Assembly (NCBI RefSeq): GCF_025128095.1
Contig: NZ_JAHLYT010000051.1
Location: 45,073 to 109,072, forward strand
Origin: Synechococcus sp. CS-1328
GTDB lineage: Bacteria > Cyanobacteriota > Cyanobacteriia > PCC-6307 > Cyanobiaceae
Direction: 5' to 3'
Length of the DNA: 64,000 nt
In this document: positions 9,852 to 19,510 of the stretch, piece by piece
Layout of the letters: each line of letters begins with the position of its first letter
Position numbering within the stretch: position 1 is the stretch's first letter
Translations under genes and position numbers: made by a program
The notes under the pieces: model-generated
What the model was told of the DNA's origin: nothing
What the model saw: only the letters and a program-made list of their open reading frames with translations
Databases searched by the model: none

Positions 9852-9983
9852 ACCGCGCCGCCTGCAGCCACGGCCTCACCCCTGGCTGAGAGCCTTTACA
9901 GCCAACGCTCCACACTCCACTCCATCTCCCCGATCCCTTCCGCCTTCTGACCCCGACCAGAAGTGCATTCCCCTCCCCCCGTC
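9852..9983 (+). other. 132-base spacer between rplX and rplE
   Basis: Neighbouring genes in this operon are mostly separated by under 40 bases, so this gap stands out. It contains a small hairpin CAGCCA...TGGCTG and becomes C/T-rich before the rplE ATG. No small reading frame or clear promoter is visible. It could hold an internal promoter or processing site; this is inference. Confidence 0.35.
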
Positions 9984-10523
9984 ATGTCACTCAAACAGCG
10001 CTACCGGGAGACGATCCAGCCCAAGCTGCTCAAGGATCTGAACCTGTCCAACATTCACGAAGTCCCCAAGGTGGTGAAAGTCACCGTCAACCGGGGCCTC
10101 GGTGAAGCCGCCCAGAACGCCAAGGCCCTGGAGGCCTCGATCGCCGAGCTGGCCACGATCACCGGTCAGAAGGTGGTGGTGACCCGCGCCAAGAAAGCCA
10201 TCGCCGGCTTCAAGATCCGTCAGGGCATGCCGATCGGCGTGGCCGTCACCCTTCGGGGTGAGCGCATGTATGCCTTCCTGGAGCGCCTGTTGAACCTGGC
10301 CCTTCCCCGGATTCGCGACTTCCGCGGCGTCAGCCCCAAGAGTTTCGACGGCCGGGGGAATTACACCCTGGGGATCCGGGAACAGATCATCTTCCCCGAA
10401 ATTTCCTACGACAAGATCGACGCCATCCGGGGCATGGACGTCACGATCGTGACTACCGCCCGTAACGACGAAGAGGGCCGGGCCCTCCTCCGCGAGATGG
10501 GGATGCCGTTCCGTAGCAACTGA
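9984..10523 (+). CDS. rplE: 50S ribosomal protein L5
   Basis: L5 (179 residues) binds 5S rRNA and forms a bridge to the 30S head. Family blocks present are [46 protein letters not shown] and [24 protein letters not shown]. The start MSLKQRYRE at 9984 matches cyanobacterial L5; it follows a C-rich tract. The S14 gene, which usually follows rplE in other bacteria, is absent here, as expected for cyanobacteria. Confidence 0.97.
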   Translation: MSLKQRYRETIQPKLLKDLNLSNIHEVPKVVKVTVNRGLGEAAQNAKALEASIAELATITGQKVVVTRAKKAIAGFKIRQGMPIGVAVTLRGERMYAFLERLLNLALPRIRDFRGVSPKSFDGRGNYTLGIREQIIFPEISYDKIDAIRGMDVTIVTTARNDEEGRALLREMGMPFRSN

Positions 10524-10543
10524 GCCCTCTTCCGGACACGACC

Positions 10544-10945
10544 ATGGCCAATCACGACCCGATTTCCGACATGCTCACCCGCATCCGCAATGCGAGTGAG
10601 AAGCGTCACCAAAGCACCAAGATTCCCGCCTCCCGCATGGCCCGCAGCATCGCCAAGGTGCTGCAGCAGGAGGGTTTCATCGCCGAGATCTCCGAAGCCG
10701 GTGAAGGCGTTGAGAACCATCTCGTGCTCGAACTCAAGTACAGCGGTAAGCACCGCCAGCCCACGATCCGCTCCGTGCAGCGGGTGAGCAAGCCCGGCCT
10801 GCGCATCTACAAGAACACCCGCCAGCTTCCCAAGGTGCTGGGCGGCCTGGGTGTGGCGATCATCTCCACCTCCAAGGGTGTGATGAGCGACCGTGACGCC
10901 CGCAAGCAGGGCGTCGGCGGCGAAGTGCTCTGCTACGTCTACTGA
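10544..10945 (+). CDS. rpsH: 30S ribosomal protein S8
   Basis: S8 (133 residues) binds the central domain of 16S rRNA. It starts [18 protein letters not shown], and the C-terminal signature [27 protein letters not shown] is complete. It lies 20 bases after rplE, directly in place of the usual rpsN-rpsH pair. No Shine-Dalgarno is evident. Confidence 0.97.
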   Translation: MANHDPISDMLTRIRNASEKRHQSTKIPASRMARSIAKVLQQEGFIAEISEAGEGVENHLVLELKYSGKHRQPTIRSVQRVSKPGLRIYKNTRQLPKVLGGLGVAIISTSKGVMSDRDARKQGVGGEVLCYVY

Positions 10946-10961
10946 CCCGGGAGTTCGATTC

Positions 10962-11501
10962 ATGTCACGTATTGGTAAAGCGCCCATCTCCGTTCCCGAC
11001 AAAGTCTCCGTGAGCCTTCAGGGGCTCACCGTGACCGTGAAGGGTCCCAAGGGAGAACTGAGCCGCACCCTGCCGGATGGCGTCACCATCGCCCAGGACG
11101 GCAACACCCTTGTGGTGAGCCCCGTCAGCGAGAGCCGCCGCTCCCGCGAGCGCCATGGCCTCAGCCGCACCCTTGTCGCCAACATGGTGGAAGGGGTCAG
11201 CCAGGGCTTCACCCGCAAGCTCGAGATCATCGGCGTCGGCTACCGCGCCGCCCTCCAGGGCAAGAAGCTGGTGGTGAGCGCCGGCTACAGCCACCAAGTG
11301 GAGATGGTGCCCCCCGACGGCATCAGCTTCACCGTGGAGAACAACACCACGGTGCTGGTCTCCGGTGCTGACAAGGAAGTGGTGGGCAACGAAGCCGCCA
11401 AGGTGCGCGCCATTCGTCCGCCGGAGCCCTACAAGGGCAAAGGCATCAAGTATGAGGGCGAGCGCATCCTGCGCAAAGCCGGTAAGACCGGCAAGAAATG
11501 A
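10962..11501 (+). CDS. rplF: 50S ribosomal protein L6
   Basis: L6 (179 residues) lies near the factor-binding site of the 50S subunit and has two repeated domains. [38 protein letters not shown] and the signature [14 protein letters not shown] identify it. The start at 10962 is preceded by GGGAG; an upstream in-frame start would overlap rpsH without conservation. Confidence 0.97.
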   Translation: MSRIGKAPISVPDKVSVSLQGLTVTVKGPKGELSRTLPDGVTIAQDGNTLVVSPVSESRRSRERHGLSRTLVANMVEGVSQGFTRKLEIIGVGYRAALQGKKLVVSAGYSHQVEMVPPDGISFTVENNTTVLVSGADKEVVGNEAAKVRAIRPPEPYKGKGIKYEGERILRKAGKTGKK

Positions 11502-11533
11502 GGTCTGCCTGAGCGTCGTTACCCCGTACTTCC

Positions 11534-11899
11534 ATGTCCACCGTCTCCCGCAAACAGCAGACCCAGAAGCGCCATCGCCGTCTGCGTCGCAATCTCACTG
11601 GCACCGCCGAGCGTCCGCGCCTGGCCGTGTTCCGCTCCAACAATCACATCTACGCCCAGGTCATCGACGACTCCGCCCAGAACACCCTCTGTGCGGCTTC
11701 GACCCTCGATAAAGACCTGCGAACCAGCATCACGGCCGCCGGCACCTGCGAGGCTTCCGTCGTCGTCGGTCAGCTGGTCGCCAAGCGTGCCCTCGCCCAG
11801 GGCATCCAGCAGGTGGTCTTCGATCGCGGCGGCAACCTGTACCACGGCCGGGTCAAGGCCCTGGCTGACGCCGCCCGGGAAGCGGGCCTTCAGTTCTGA
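11534..11899 (+). CDS. rplR: 50S ribosomal protein L18
   Basis: L18 (121 residues) carries 5S rRNA into the central protuberance. The arginine-rich N-terminal tail [24 protein letters not shown] is followed by [14 protein letters not shown] and the C-terminal [26 protein letters not shown], all typical. The ATG follows a C/T-rich, SD-less stretch. Confidence 0.97.
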   Translation: MSTVSRKQQTQKRHRRLRRNLTGTAERPRLAVFRSNNHIYAQVIDDSAQNTLCAASTLDKDLRTSITAAGTCEASVVVGQLVAKRALAQGIQQVVFDRGGNLYHGRVKALADAAREAGLQF

Positions 11900-11913
11900 T
11901 CCCTGCTCTCACC

Positions 11914-12579
11914 ATGACCGAAACCAACGATCAAGTTCAATCCAACGCCATCCCGGGCGCTGCTGATGTTCCCGCCGCGGCCGAAGGCCAGCAGCAGGAA
12001 CAGCGCCGCGGCGGCGGCGGCGGCGGCGGCCGCAGTGACAACCGGGGCGACCGCAAGGGCGGCCGGGGTCGCGACAACCGTCGTGGCCAGGAGCGTGACT
12101 CCGAATGGCAGGAGCGCGTCGTTCAGATCCGCCGGGTCTCCAAGACCGTCAAGGGCGGCAAGAAGATGAGCTTCCGGGCCATCGTCGTGGTCGGCAACGA
12201 GCGCGGCCAGGTGGGCGTGGGTGTCGGCAAGGCCGGCGACGTGATCGGTGCCGTGCGCAAGGGCGTTGCCGATGGCAAGAAGCACCTGGTCAAGGTGCCT
12301 CTCACCCGCCACAATTCAATTCCCACCCTCAGCAACGGCCGCGATGGCGCCGCCAGCGTGCTGATCCGCCCCGCCGCTCCCGGTACCGGGGTGATCGCGG
12401 GCGGCTCGATCCGCACGGTGCTGGAGCTCGCCGGCATCAAGAATGTGCTGGCCAAGCGCCTGGGCTCCAAGACGCCGCTCAACAACGCCCGTGCCGCCAT
12501 GGTGGCCCTGCAAGCGCTGCGCACCCACAAGGAGACCGCCAAGGAGCGGGGCATCTCCCTCGAGCAGATCTACTCCTGA
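11914..12579 (+). CDS. rpsE: 30S ribosomal protein S5 with RGG-rich N-terminal extension
   Basis: S5 (221 residues) guards decoding accuracy at the mRNA entry channel. The core begins near residue 66 with [27 protein letters not shown] and includes [18 protein letters not shown] and HNSIPTL. Ahead of it lies an extension of about 60 residues, rich in Gly and Arg ([20 protein letters not shown]), which E. coli S5 lacks. From memory, similar extensions occur in picocyanobacteria. The L30 gene, which normally follows rpsE, is absent. Confidence 0.96.
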   Translation: MTETNDQVQSNAIPGAADVPAAAEGQQQEQRRGGGGGGGRSDNRGDRKGGRGRDNRRGQERDSEWQERVVQIRRVSKTVKGGKKMSFRAIVVVGNERGQVGVGVGKAGDVIGAVRKGVADGKKHLVKVPLTRHNSIPTLSNGRDGAASVLIRPAAPGTGVIAGGSIRTVLELAGIKNVLAKRLGSKTPLNNARAAMVALQALRTHKETAKERGISLEQIYS

Positions 12580-12587
12580 GGCCACCC

Positions 12588-13040
12588 ATGTCGCTCAATC
12601 TCCAGTCTCTCAAGCCCCAGGCCGGCTCCCGCCGTCGCAAGCTCCGCAAGGGCCGCGGTATCGCCGCTGGCCAGGGCGCCAGCTGCGGCTTCGGCATGCG
12701 TGGTCAGAAGTCGCGCTCGGGTCGTCCGACCCGCCCCGGCTTCGAGGGCGGTCAGATGCCCCTGTACCGCAGGGTGCCGAAGCTGAAGCACTTCCCGCTG
12801 GTGAACCCCAAGTTCTTCACCGTGGTGAATGTGTCCCGCCTCGCTGATCTCGCGGCCGGCAGCGTCGTGACGCTCGACTCCCTTGAGGAGGCGGGCATTG
12901 TGACCAGCCCCAAACATCCCCTCAAGATCCTGGGCAACGGCGAGCTCTCCGTGCAGCTCACCGTCCACGCCGCCGGCTTCACCGCCAGTGCCCGCCAGAA
13001 GATCGAGGCCGCCGGCGGCAGTTGCGAGCTGGTCGACTGA
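12588..13040 (+). CDS. rplO: 50S ribosomal protein L15
   Basis: L15 (150 residues) has a long glycine/arginine-rich N-terminal extension that threads into 23S r[19 protein letters not shown] and [15 protein letters not shown]. The C-terminal domain shows [35 protein letters not shown]. It starts 8 bases after rpsE, which rules out longer starts within that gene. A terminator-like hairpin follows before secY. Confidence 0.97.
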   Translation: MSLNLQSLKPQAGSRRRKLRKGRGIAAGQGASCGFGMRGQKSRSGRPTRPGFEGGQMPLYRRVPKLKHFPLVNPKFFTVVNVSRLADLAAGSVVTLDSLEEAGIVTSPKHPLKILGNGELSVQLTVHAAGFTASARQKIEAAGGSCELVD

Positions 13041-13069
13041 CCAGCCGCATCCGCAACCTTTAGGGTCAG

Positions 13070-13114
13070 AGCCGTCTGTCAGTGCCTTACGGCCCGACAG
13101 ACGGCTTTTGTTTT
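13070..13114 (+). terminator. Intrinsic-terminator-like hairpin between rplO and secY
   Basis: AGCCGTCTGTC (13070-13080) pairs perfectly with GACAGACGGCT (13096-13106) around a 15-base loop. It is followed by TTTGTTTTG. An 11-bp GC-containing stem with a U-rich tail is what a rho-independent terminator needs, although the loop is large and the U-tract is interrupted. It would reduce readthrough from the ribosomal genes into secY. Confidence 0.6.
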
Positions 13115-13177
13115 GTCCGGCCAACGCCAGGGTTTCCCTCACGCCCTGGTCCTTCACCCCCTTTCCCCTTCCTCGCC

Positions 13178-14497
13178 ATGCTCGTCAGCCGGGGCCGCAA
13201 CCCCAGTGCCGGAGAAATCCTCAGCCAGTTGGTGCAGGCCAAAGGTCTGCGGGACCGGGTGCTGATCACCCTGGGCCTGCTGTTGCTCGTGCGTCTCGGG
13301 ATCTACATCCCCGTACCGGGCATCGACCGGGTCGCCTTCCAGGAGTTCCTGCAGCGGGGCGGACAGCTGATCGGCTTTCTGGACATCTTCACCGGCGGCG
13401 GTCTCTCCACCCTGGGGGTTTTCGCCCTCGGGATCCTCCCCTTCATCAACGCTTCGATCATCCTGCAGTTGCTGACCGCAGCCCTGCCGCAGCTGGAGGA
13501 TCTCCAGAAGAACGAAGGTGAGGCCGGGCGCCGCAAGATCGCCCAGATCACCCGTTACGTGGCGCTGGGCTGGGGCATTCTCCAGAGCACGGTCTTTGCC
13601 CTGATCCTGCGGCAATACGCCCTGCCCGGGATCAGCGAACCGGTGTTCGTGATCCAGACCTCCCTGGCGCTGGTGACGGGCTCGATGGTGGTGATGTGGA
13701 TCAGCGAGGTGATCACCGAGCGTGGCATCGGCCAGGGGGCCTCGCTGGTGATCTTCGTGAACATCGTCGCCACCCTGCCGCGGGCGCTCGGATCAACGAT
13801 CGAACTGGCTCAGAGCGGCGACCGCTCCACCGTGGGCGGCATCGTCGTGCTGGTGCTGGTGTTTCTGGTCACGATCGTGGGCATCATCTTCGTGCAGGAA
13901 GGAAGCCGTCGCATCCCGATCGTGAGCGCCAAACGCCAGGTCGGCGGAGCGAATCTGCTGGCCGCCCGCCAGAGCTATCTGCCGCTCAAGCTCAATGCCG
14001 GTGGCGTGATGCCGATCATCTTCGCCTCTGCCGTGGTCTTTCTGCCGCTGACGATCGCCAACGTGACCCGCAATGCCTGGCTGATCCGCATCGCCGGCTA
14101 TCTCAACCCCAACAGCAGCACCCCCTGGCTGTATGCCCTGCTGTTTTTCGCCCTGATCTGCGGCTTTTCCTTCTTCTACGCCTCGCTCACGGTCAATCCG
14201 ATCGACATCGCCAGCAACCTCAAGCGCAGCGGCGTGGCGATTCCCGGCGTGCGCCCCGGCTCAGCCACGGCCCTGTATCTCAGTGGTGTTCAGAATCGAC
14301 TCACCCTGTTGGGCGGCCTCTTCCTTGGCGCCGTGGCAATCATTCCCTCGGCCGTGGAAGGTGCCACCCAGGTGCGGACCTTCCAGGGGCTTGGTGCCAC
14401 CTCGCTGCTGATCCTGGTGGGCGTGGCGATCGACACAGCCAAACAGGTGCAGACCTACGTGATCTCCCAGCGCTACGAAGGTCTGGTGCGGCAGTAG
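13178..14497 (+). CDS. secY: Protein translocase subunit SecY
   Basis: SecY (439 residues) is the channel of the Sec translocon, acting in both plasma and thylakoid membranes of cyanobacteria. About ten hydrophobic segments are visible. Family blocks include LGIYIPVPGIDR in the N-terminal region, LGIMPYI-like FALGILPFINASI, and the cytoplasmic motif GGAN...RQSYLPLKLNAGGVMPIIFA. The start MLVSRGRNPSAGEIL at 13178 lies after a pyrimidine-rich tract without an SD; an upstream ATG in frame would extend into the preceding hairpin. Confidence 0.96.
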   Translation: MLVSRGRNPSAGEILSQLVQAKGLRDRVLITLGLLLLVRLGIYIPVPGIDRVAFQEFLQRGGQLIGFLDIFTGGGLSTLGVFALGILPFINASIILQLLTAALPQLEDLQKNEGEAGRRKIAQITRYVALGWGILQSTVFALILRQYALPGISEPVFVIQTSLALVTGSMVVMWISEVITERGIGQGASLVIFVNIVATLPRALGSTIELAQSGDRSTVGGIVVLVLVFLVTIVGIIFVQEGSRRIPIVSAKRQVGGANLLAARQSYLPLKLNAGGVMPIIFASAVVFLPLTIANVTRNAWLIRIAGYLNPNSSTPWLYALLFFALICGFSFFYASLTVNPIDIASNLKRSGVAIPGVRPGSATALYLSGVQNRLTLLGGLFLGAVAIIPSAVEGATQVRTFQGLGATSLLILVGVAIDTAKQVQTYVISQRYEGLVRQ

Positions 14498-14543
14498 CTG
14501 CGTCCGGCCGACCTGGCCTCTCCCTTGTGTGTTCCGTTCCGCC

Positions 14544-15092
14544 ATGAAGCAACGTCTCCTCTTCCTCGGTCCTCCCGGTGTCGGCAAAGGCACCCAGGCG
14601 CAGCAACTGGCAGCGCGCCGCAAGCTGCTGCATCTCTCCACCGGCGACCTGCTGCGCAGCGAAGTGGCGGCGGGCAGTGATCTGGGCCGGGAGGCGGAAG
14701 CGGTGATGGCCCGGGGCGAGCTGGTCAGCGATGCCCTGGTGCTGGCCATCGTGCGCAACCGTCTGGAGAACCACGCGGCCGGCTGGCTGCTGGATGGCTT
14801 CCCCCGCAACACGGCGCAGGCAGCGGCGCTCGGTGAGCTGCTCGAGGAACTGCAGCAGCAGATTGAACTGGTGGTGCTGATGGAGCTCGATGACGACCTG
14901 CTGCTGCAGCGGCTGCTCTCCCGTGGCCGCACCGACGACAACGAGACGGTGATCCGCCATCGACTCGAGGTGTATCAAGCCCAGACAGCCCCGCTGATCG
15001 CCCATTACCGCAACCTGGGGCTGCTGGAGTCCGTGGAGGCCTCGGGAACGGTGGAGCAGATCGCTGAGCGGATCGAAGCCCTGGTGGGTTGA
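14544..15092 (+). CDS. adk: Adenylate kinase, short-LID type
   Basis: Adenylate kinase (182 residues) interconverts 2 ADP with ATP and AMP. The P-loop [11 protein letters not shown] lies at residues 8-18, and the AMP-binding motifs [10 protein letters not shown] and DGFPRN follow. The LID is short (SRGRTDDNE) and lacks the zinc-binding cysteines, as is usual in cyanobacteria. The start [11 protein letters not shown] at 14544 places the P-loop at its normal distance from the N-terminus. It keeps the common secY-adk gene order. Confidence 0.96.
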   Translation: MKQRLLFLGPPGVGKGTQAQQLAARRKLLHLSTGDLLRSEVAAGSDLGREAEAVMARGELVSDALVLAIVRNRLENHAAGWLLDGFPRNTAQAAALGELLEELQQQIELVVLMELDDDLLLQRLLSRGRTDDNETVIRHRLEVYQAQTAPLIAHYRNLGLLESVEASGTVEQIAERIEALVG

Positions 15093-15139
15093 CCCTTGTG
15101 ATAGGGTGCTCGTTTGCAAAATCGGAGAGCCCACCGCCC

Positions 15140-15253
15140 ATGAAGGTGCGTGCCTCAGTCAAGAAAATGTGCGAGAAGTGCCGGGTGATCCGCCGCCACG
15201 GCCGGGTGATGGTGATCTGCACCAATCCCAAGCACAAGCAGCGCCAGGGTTGA
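15140..15253 (+). CDS. rpmJ: 50S ribosomal protein L36, zinc-binding form
   Basis: This 37-residue gene reads [14 protein letters not shown], then [23 protein letters not shown]. The three cysteines and the histidine (CxxC...C...H) form the zinc ribbon of the 'C+' L36. A GGAGAG sequence lies 14 bases ahead of the ATG. It sits in the usual adk/rpmJ/rpsM context. infA, often found just before rpmJ in other bacteria, is not present here. Confidence 0.97.
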   Translation: MKVRASVKKMCEKCRVIRRHGRVMVICTNPKHKQRQG

Positions 15254-15387
15254 GCCATCCGGCTCCTCCCTCATCCACAAGCTCTGCGGATCCGCCCCTG
15301 CGCTGATCCATCCTTTCCTCCCCGACCCGACCGTGGCCGTGCTCACTGCACCCCATCGGGTCCTTTGCCCATTCGAACGTTTCATCT

Positions 15388-15753
15388 GTGGCTCGGATTG
15401 CCGGTGTCGATATCCCTCGCGACAAGAGGGTCGAGATTGCTCTCACCTACGTCTATGGGGTCGGGCTGACGCGGGCCCAGCAGATCCTGGCCAAGACCGG
15501 CGTTGACCCTGACACCCGTGTCAAGGACCTCAGCGACGCCGATGTTCAGAAGCTGCGGGGCGCCGCCGAGGGTTACACCCTCGAAGGTGACCTGCGCCGC
15601 CAGGAGGGCATGGCCCTCAAGCGGCTGCAGGACATCGGCTGCCTGCGGGGTCGTCGCCATCGGGCCGGCCTGCCGGTGCGCGGCCAGCGCACCCGCACCA
15701 ACGCCCGCACCCGCCGCGGTGCCCGTAAAACCGTGGCCGGCAAGAAGAAGTAA
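15388..15753 (+). CDS. rpsM: 30S ribosomal protein S13
   Basis: S13 (121 residues) forms head bridges to the 50S subunit and contacts P-site t[29 protein letters not shown] with its helix-hairpin, and the C-terminal block [23 protein letters not shown], are characteristic. The start codon is GTG without an SD. The 134-base gap from rpmJ is wide for this operon and holds no other gene that I can see. Confidence 0.97.
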   Translation: MARIAGVDIPRDKRVEIALTYVYGVGLTRAQQILAKTGVDPDTRVKDLSDADVQKLRGAAEGYTLEGDLRRQEGMALKRLQDIGCLRGRRHRAGLPVRGQRTRTNARTRRGARKTVAGKKK

Positions 15754-15954
15754 GACGCGACACCGCGTCTGCGGCTCCGCTCCCTTCTCCTCCATCTCCC
15801 CACCCTGCCGCCCATCGCCGCTGCTGCTTCGGCCGCAACGGCAACCCGAATCGCTCCAGCCAGGTCGCCTGGCGACTGCATCGGTTCGTCGGGCGTCACC
15901 AGGGTGTTCCGTTCAGTCCCCCGATCACCTCCCTGTATCCGCAGGGCCTCTGCC

Positions 15955-16347
15955 ATGGCGAAGCCAGCCAAGAAATCCGGCGCCAAGAAAACAAAGCGCA
16001 ACGTCCCCAACGGTGTCGCGCACATTCAAAGCACCTTCAACAACACGATCGTCTCGATCACGGACACCGCCGGTGAAGTGATCTCCTGGTCATCCGCCGG
16101 CGCCAGTGGCTTCAAGGGCGCCCGTAAAGGCACGCCGTTCGCCGCCCAGACCGCCGCTGAAGCCGCCGCACGCCGCGCCCTCGAGCAGGGCATGCGCCAG
16201 ATCGAAGTGCTGGTGCGTGGCCCCGGCTCCGGCCGTGAAACCGCGATCCGCGCCCTGCAGGTGGCCGGTCTGGAAATCACCCTGATCCGCGACGTGACCC
16301 CCCTGCCCCACAACGGTTGCCGTCGTTCCAAGCGCCGCCGCGTCTGA
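15955..16347 (+). CDS. rpsK: 30S ribosomal protein S11
   Basis: S11 (130 residues) lies on the platform near the E-site. Seen are [34 protein letters not shown], the family signature, and the C-terminal [19 protein letters not shown]. The start [15 protein letters not shown] at 15955 is chosen for its conserved basic tail. A 201-base C/T-rich gap separates it from rpsM; it contains a 7-bp hairpin AGACGCG/CGCGTCT at 15753-15770 next to the rpsM stop. Confidence 0.97.
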   Translation: MAKPAKKSGAKKTKRNVPNGVAHIQSTFNNTIVSITDTAGEVISWSSAGASGFKGARKGTPFAAQTAAEAAARRALEQGMRQIEVLVRGPGSGRETAIRALQVAGLEITLIRDVTPLPHNGCRRSKRRRV

Positions 16348-16403
16348 CCCGTCGTTAGCCCAGCCGCTCGCGGCGTTCGTTCCCACTCCCGACCCTTCAG
16401 ACC

Positions 16404-17342
16404 GTGCTCCACTACCAGATCGATCGGATCGAGCATCAGATCGCTGACGACCGTTCCCAGACGGGGGTGTTCCTGATCGGCCCGTTGGATCGGGGTCAGG
16501 CCACCACCCTCGGGAACGCCCTGCGCCGCGTCCTGATCGGCAGCCTTGAGGGCAGTGCCATCACTGCCGTGCGGATCGCCTCCGTCAACCACGAATACGC
16601 CACGGTTCCGGGCGTCCGCGAAGACGTTCTCGACATTCTGCTCAATTGCAAGGAGATCCCGATCAGCAGCCGCAGCCGCGAGCTCGAGATCGGTCGGCTT
16701 GTCATGAATGGCCCCGCCATCGTGACCGCCTCCGACCTGCAGTTCTCCTCCCAGGTGCAGGTGATCGACGGCCAGCGTCCGATTGCCACCGTGGCCGAGG
16801 GCCACAGCCTTGAGATGGAAGTCCATGTCGAGCGCGGCGTCGGCTACCGGCCCGTCGATCGCCACAGCGAAGACACCAGCGCCATCGATCTGCTCCAGAT
16901 CGATGCCGTCTTCATGCCCGTCAAGCGCGTCAACTACACGGTCGATGAGACCGCCGTGGGCGAAGGCGGTTCTGCCCGCGAGCGGCTCCGCATCGAGATC
17001 GAGACCAATGGCAGCATCACGCCGGATGACGCCATGGCCCAGGCTGCCAACCAGCTGATCGCCCTGTTCCAGCCACTGGCCAGCCTCACCATGGCTGAGG
17101 AACCCGGTCCGGAGATCGAGCCTTCAGCCGAAGCCCAGATTCCGCTCGAGGAACTCAACCTCTCCGTGCGGGCCTACAACTGCCTCAAGCGGGCCCAGGT
17201 CAACTCCGTGTCCGACCTGATGGGCTTCAGCTATGAGGATCTGCTGGAGATCAAGAACTTCGGCTCCAAGTCTGCCGATGAAGTGATCGAAGCCCTGGAG
17301 CGCATCGGCATCTCCCTGCCCCAGAGCCGCACCACCGCCTGA
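16404..17342 (+). CDS. rpoA: DNA-directed RNA polymerase subunit alpha
   Basis: The alpha subunit (312 residues) nucleates RNA polymerase assembly. The N-terminal domain has [23 protein letters not shown], and the C-terminal domain from about residue 240 includes [27 protein letters not shown] with two helix-hairpin-helix elements. The start codon is GTG at 16404, which gives the typical cyanobacterial length. rpsD, which precedes rpoA in E. coli, is not here. Confidence 0.97.
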   Translation: MLHYQIDRIEHQIADDRSQTGVFLIGPLDRGQATTLGNALRRVLIGSLEGSAITAVRIASVNHEYATVPGVREDVLDILLNCKEIPISSRSRELEIGRLVMNGPAIVTASDLQFSSQVQVIDGQRPIATVAEGHSLEMEVHVERGVGYRPVDRHSEDTSAIDLLQIDAVFMPVKRVNYTVDETAVGEGGSARERLRIEIETNGSITPDDAMAQAANQLIALFQPLASLTMAEEPGPEIEPSAEAQIPLEELNLSVRAYNCLKRAQVNSVSDLMGFSYEDLLEIKNFGSKSADEVIEALERIGISLPQSRTTA

Positions 17343-17388
17343 GCCGCGGCACCCCACCCCGTTCCGTCCCTGTTCGAGCTTTTCCGTC

Positions 17389-17739
17389 ATGAGACACCAG
17401 TGCCGAGTGCCCATGCTGGGCCGTCCCGCAGACCAGCGCAAGGCGCTGCTCCGCGGCCTCACCACCCAACTGATTCGCGAAGGTCGCGTCACCACCACCA
17501 AGGCCCGTGCCAAGGCCCTGCGTGACGAAGCCGAGCGCATGATCACCCTGGCCAAGGACGGCACCCTGGCGGCCCGCCGTCGGGCGATCGGCTACATCTA
17601 CGACAAGCAACTCGTCCACGCCCTGTTCGACAAGGCCCAGGACCGCTACGGCGATCGCAACGGCGGCTACACCCGCATCATCCGGACGGTGCCGCGCCGC
17701 GGCGACAACGCCGAGATGGCGATCATCGAACTGGTCTGA
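17389..17739 (+). CDS. rplQ: 50S ribosomal protein L17
   Basis: L17 (116 residues) binds near the exit tunnel. The N-terminus [29 protein letters not shown] and the C-terminal [25 protein letters not shown] are diagnostic. It is the last gene of the alpha section; a strong terminator follows 53 bases later. Confidence 0.97.
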   Translation: MRHQCRVPMLGRPADQRKALLRGLTTQLIREGRVTTTKARAKALRDEAERMITLAKDGTLAARRRAIGYIYDKQLVHALFDKAQDRYGDRNGGYTRIIRTVPRRGDNAEMAIIELV

Positions 17740-17791
17740 GCCTGGCGGTGGTGCCGGCACGCGCCCACGCCAACGCTGCGCTGCCCCTTGG

Positions 17792-17824
17792 CCGCGGACG
17801 CCTCAAGGCCTCCGCGGTTTTTTT
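17792..17824 (+). terminator. Rho-independent terminator after rplQ
   Basis: CCGCGGA (17792-17798) pairs with TCCGCGG (17811-17817). An inner stem GCCT/AGGC continues the helix, and T7 follows at 17818-17824. This is the best intrinsic terminator in the region and probably ends the main ribosomal transcript. Confidence 0.85.
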
Positions 17825-17912
17825 ATGGCCTGATTCTGTCCAGCGGAGCCGCTGATGACCGGCTTGACGTCGAGCGCACCACCCAGTGCTTCCGCCAGCG
17901 CTCCGGAACAGG

Positions 17913-17949
17913 CGGTTGGCGGATCCGCAGTCCGCGAATCCGCCAACCG
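17913..17949. repeat. 12-bp perfect inverted repeat ahead of truA
   Basis: CGGTTGGCGGAT (17913-17924) is repeated inverted as ATCCGCCAACCG (17938-17949), with 13 bases between. It lies just after the rplQ terminator and before the conserved part of TruA. It could be an mRNA hairpin controlling truA, an operator, or a REP-like element. Confidence 0.6.
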
Positions 17950-17971
17950 CGAAGCCGCCAAAGGCGAAGTC

Positions 17972-18817
17972 ATGGGCCTCGAACGTCGCCGCCGCATCGC
18001 CCTCTGCCTGCAATACGACGGAGCGGCCTTCTGCGGCTGGCAACGCCAGCCGCGACAGCCCAGCGTGCAGCAAGCCCTGGAGGAGGCCATCTCCAGCCTG
18101 GATCCACCCAGCCAGGATCAACAGCGACCGGTACGAACCATGGCCGCGGGCCGGACCGACAGCGGCGTCCACGCCGCCGGCCAGGTGGCGCACTTCGAGA
18201 CCAGCGGCCCCATCCCGGCGCAGCGCTGGCCCAAGGCCCTCAATGGACGCCTGCCCGCCTCCATCCGTGTGGTGGCCGCCGCCGAGGTGCCGCTGACCTG
18301 GCATGCCTGTTTCAGCGCCACCTACCGCCGCTACCGCTACACAATCCATAACGGGCGCACCCCCAACCTCTTCCTTTCCCCCTGGACCTGGCACCGCTAC
18401 CAGCAGCGGCTGGACGAGCAGGCCATGGCCGACGCCCTGGCGGGCATGCTCGGCGAACACGACTTCTCCGCCTTCCAGCGGGCCGGCAGCAGCCGCCCCC
18501 ATGCCCGCACAACCCTGCAGGAGGTGGCGGTGGACCGGCAGGGAGACCTGGTGGTAGTGGAGATGCAGGCCAGTGGCTTTCTTTACGGCATGGTGCGCCT
18601 GGTGATGGGGCAGCTGGTGGCCGTGGGCGAGGGGCAACTGAGCCTGGCCGACTTCTCACAACGCTGGCGCGTGCAGGCTCGCGATCAGGTGAAGGAGGCG
18701 GCGCCTCCCCAGGGACTCTGCCTGCTGCGGGTGGGCTATCCGCAGGAGGTCTTTCAAAGGAGGGCCTGGTACGATGGCCAACCGCGGTTCGTGTTGGCGA
18801 TCCCAGATTCGCCCTGA
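17972..18817 (+). CDS. truA: tRNA pseudouridine synthase A
   Basis: TruA isomerises uridines 38-40 of tRNA anticodon stems. The catalytic aspartate lies in [18 protein letters not shown], and [17 protein letters not shown] and [14 protein letters not shown] are further family blocks. The start MGLERRRR at 17972 gives 281 residues, close to the family length. An in-frame ATG at 17855 would add 39 low-complexity residues whose coding lies over a perfect inverted repeat, so I consider it less likely. It follows the rplQ terminator, so it may have its own promoter. Confidence 0.93.
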   Translation: MGLERRRRIALCLQYDGAAFCGWQRQPRQPSVQQALEEAISSLDPPSQDQQRPVRTMAAGRTDSGVHAAGQVAHFETSGPIPAQRWPKALNGRLPASIRVVAAAEVPLTWHACFSATYRRYRYTIHNGRTPNLFLSPWTWHRYQQRLDEQAMADALAGMLGEHDFSAFQRAGSSRPHARTTLQEVAVDRQGDLVVVEMQASGFLYGMVRLVMGQLVAVGEGQLSLADFSQRWRVQARDQVKEAAPPQGLCLLRVGYPQEVFQRRAWYDGQPRFVLAIPDSP

Positions 18818-19057
18818 ACCCGCTTGCTTCAGCCCCTGCGGAGCGGTCCTTCGGACCCACCGCCGATCGAGCTGATCATCCGGGATCGGGGAGCATCAGC
18901 AGGTGATCGATCCAGCCCCGCACTCTCTGCAGCCGACGCTGCGCGCACCCCTGTCTGACCCCCATCAGGGTCAAAACCGGTGACGCGGTAGGTTGACTGT
19001 TGATCTGTCCTGCCCCATCCGCCGCGATGGGCCCAACCCATCCGGCCTGCCGGTGCG

Positions 19058-19510
19058 ATGAACAAGACATCCCTTCCTTCCATCGAGTCCCTGGAGCGCC
19101 AGTGGTACGTCGTCGACGCTGAGAATCAGACTCTTGGCCGTCTCGCCAGTGAAGTGGCCCAAGTGCTGCGGGGCAAGAACAAGCCCTGCTACACCCCCCA
19201 CCTCGACACCGGCGATTTCGTGATCGTCATCAACGCCGAGAAGGTGAAGGTGAGCGGCAACAAGCCCACCCAGAAGCTGTATCGCCGCCACTCCGGTCGC
19301 CCCGGTGGCATGAAGACCGAAACCTTCGCTCACCTGCAGGGCCGAATTCCCGAGCGGATCGTGGAGAAGGCGATCAAGGGCATGCTTCCCCACAACGCCC
19401 TGGGCCGCCAGCTGTTCCGCAAGCTGAAGGTCTACAAGGGCATCGATCATCCCCACGCCGCCCAGCAGCCCCAGGCTCTCGCCCTCGACCCCGCCACTTC
19501 CGCCCAATGA
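19058..19510 (+). CDS. rplM: 50S ribosomal protein L13
   Basis: L13 (150 residues) is an early 23S rRNA binder. [48 protein letters not shown] and [24 protein letters not shown] are diagnostic. The C-terminus is Ala/Pro-rich and slightly long. It overlaps rpsI by 4 bases (ATGA). The 240-base gap from truA has only weak hairpins, such as TGACCC/GGGTCA at 18956-18973, and no gene I can support. Confidence 0.97.
   Translation: MNKTSLPSIESLERQWYVVDAENQTLGRLASEVAQVLRGKNKPCYTPHLDTGDFVIVINAEKVKVSGNKPTQKLYRRHSGRPGGMKTETFAHLQGRIPERIVEKAIKGMLPHNALGRQLFRKLKVYKGIDHPHAAQQPQALALDPATSAQ

Noticed and set aside
18876..19070. A minus-strand frame between truA and rplM ending in RGWIDHLLMLPDPG
   Set aside because: The C-terminal 28 residues look protein-like, but there is no SD and the frame overlaps the rplM start. 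Without a conserved homologue I cannot support it.
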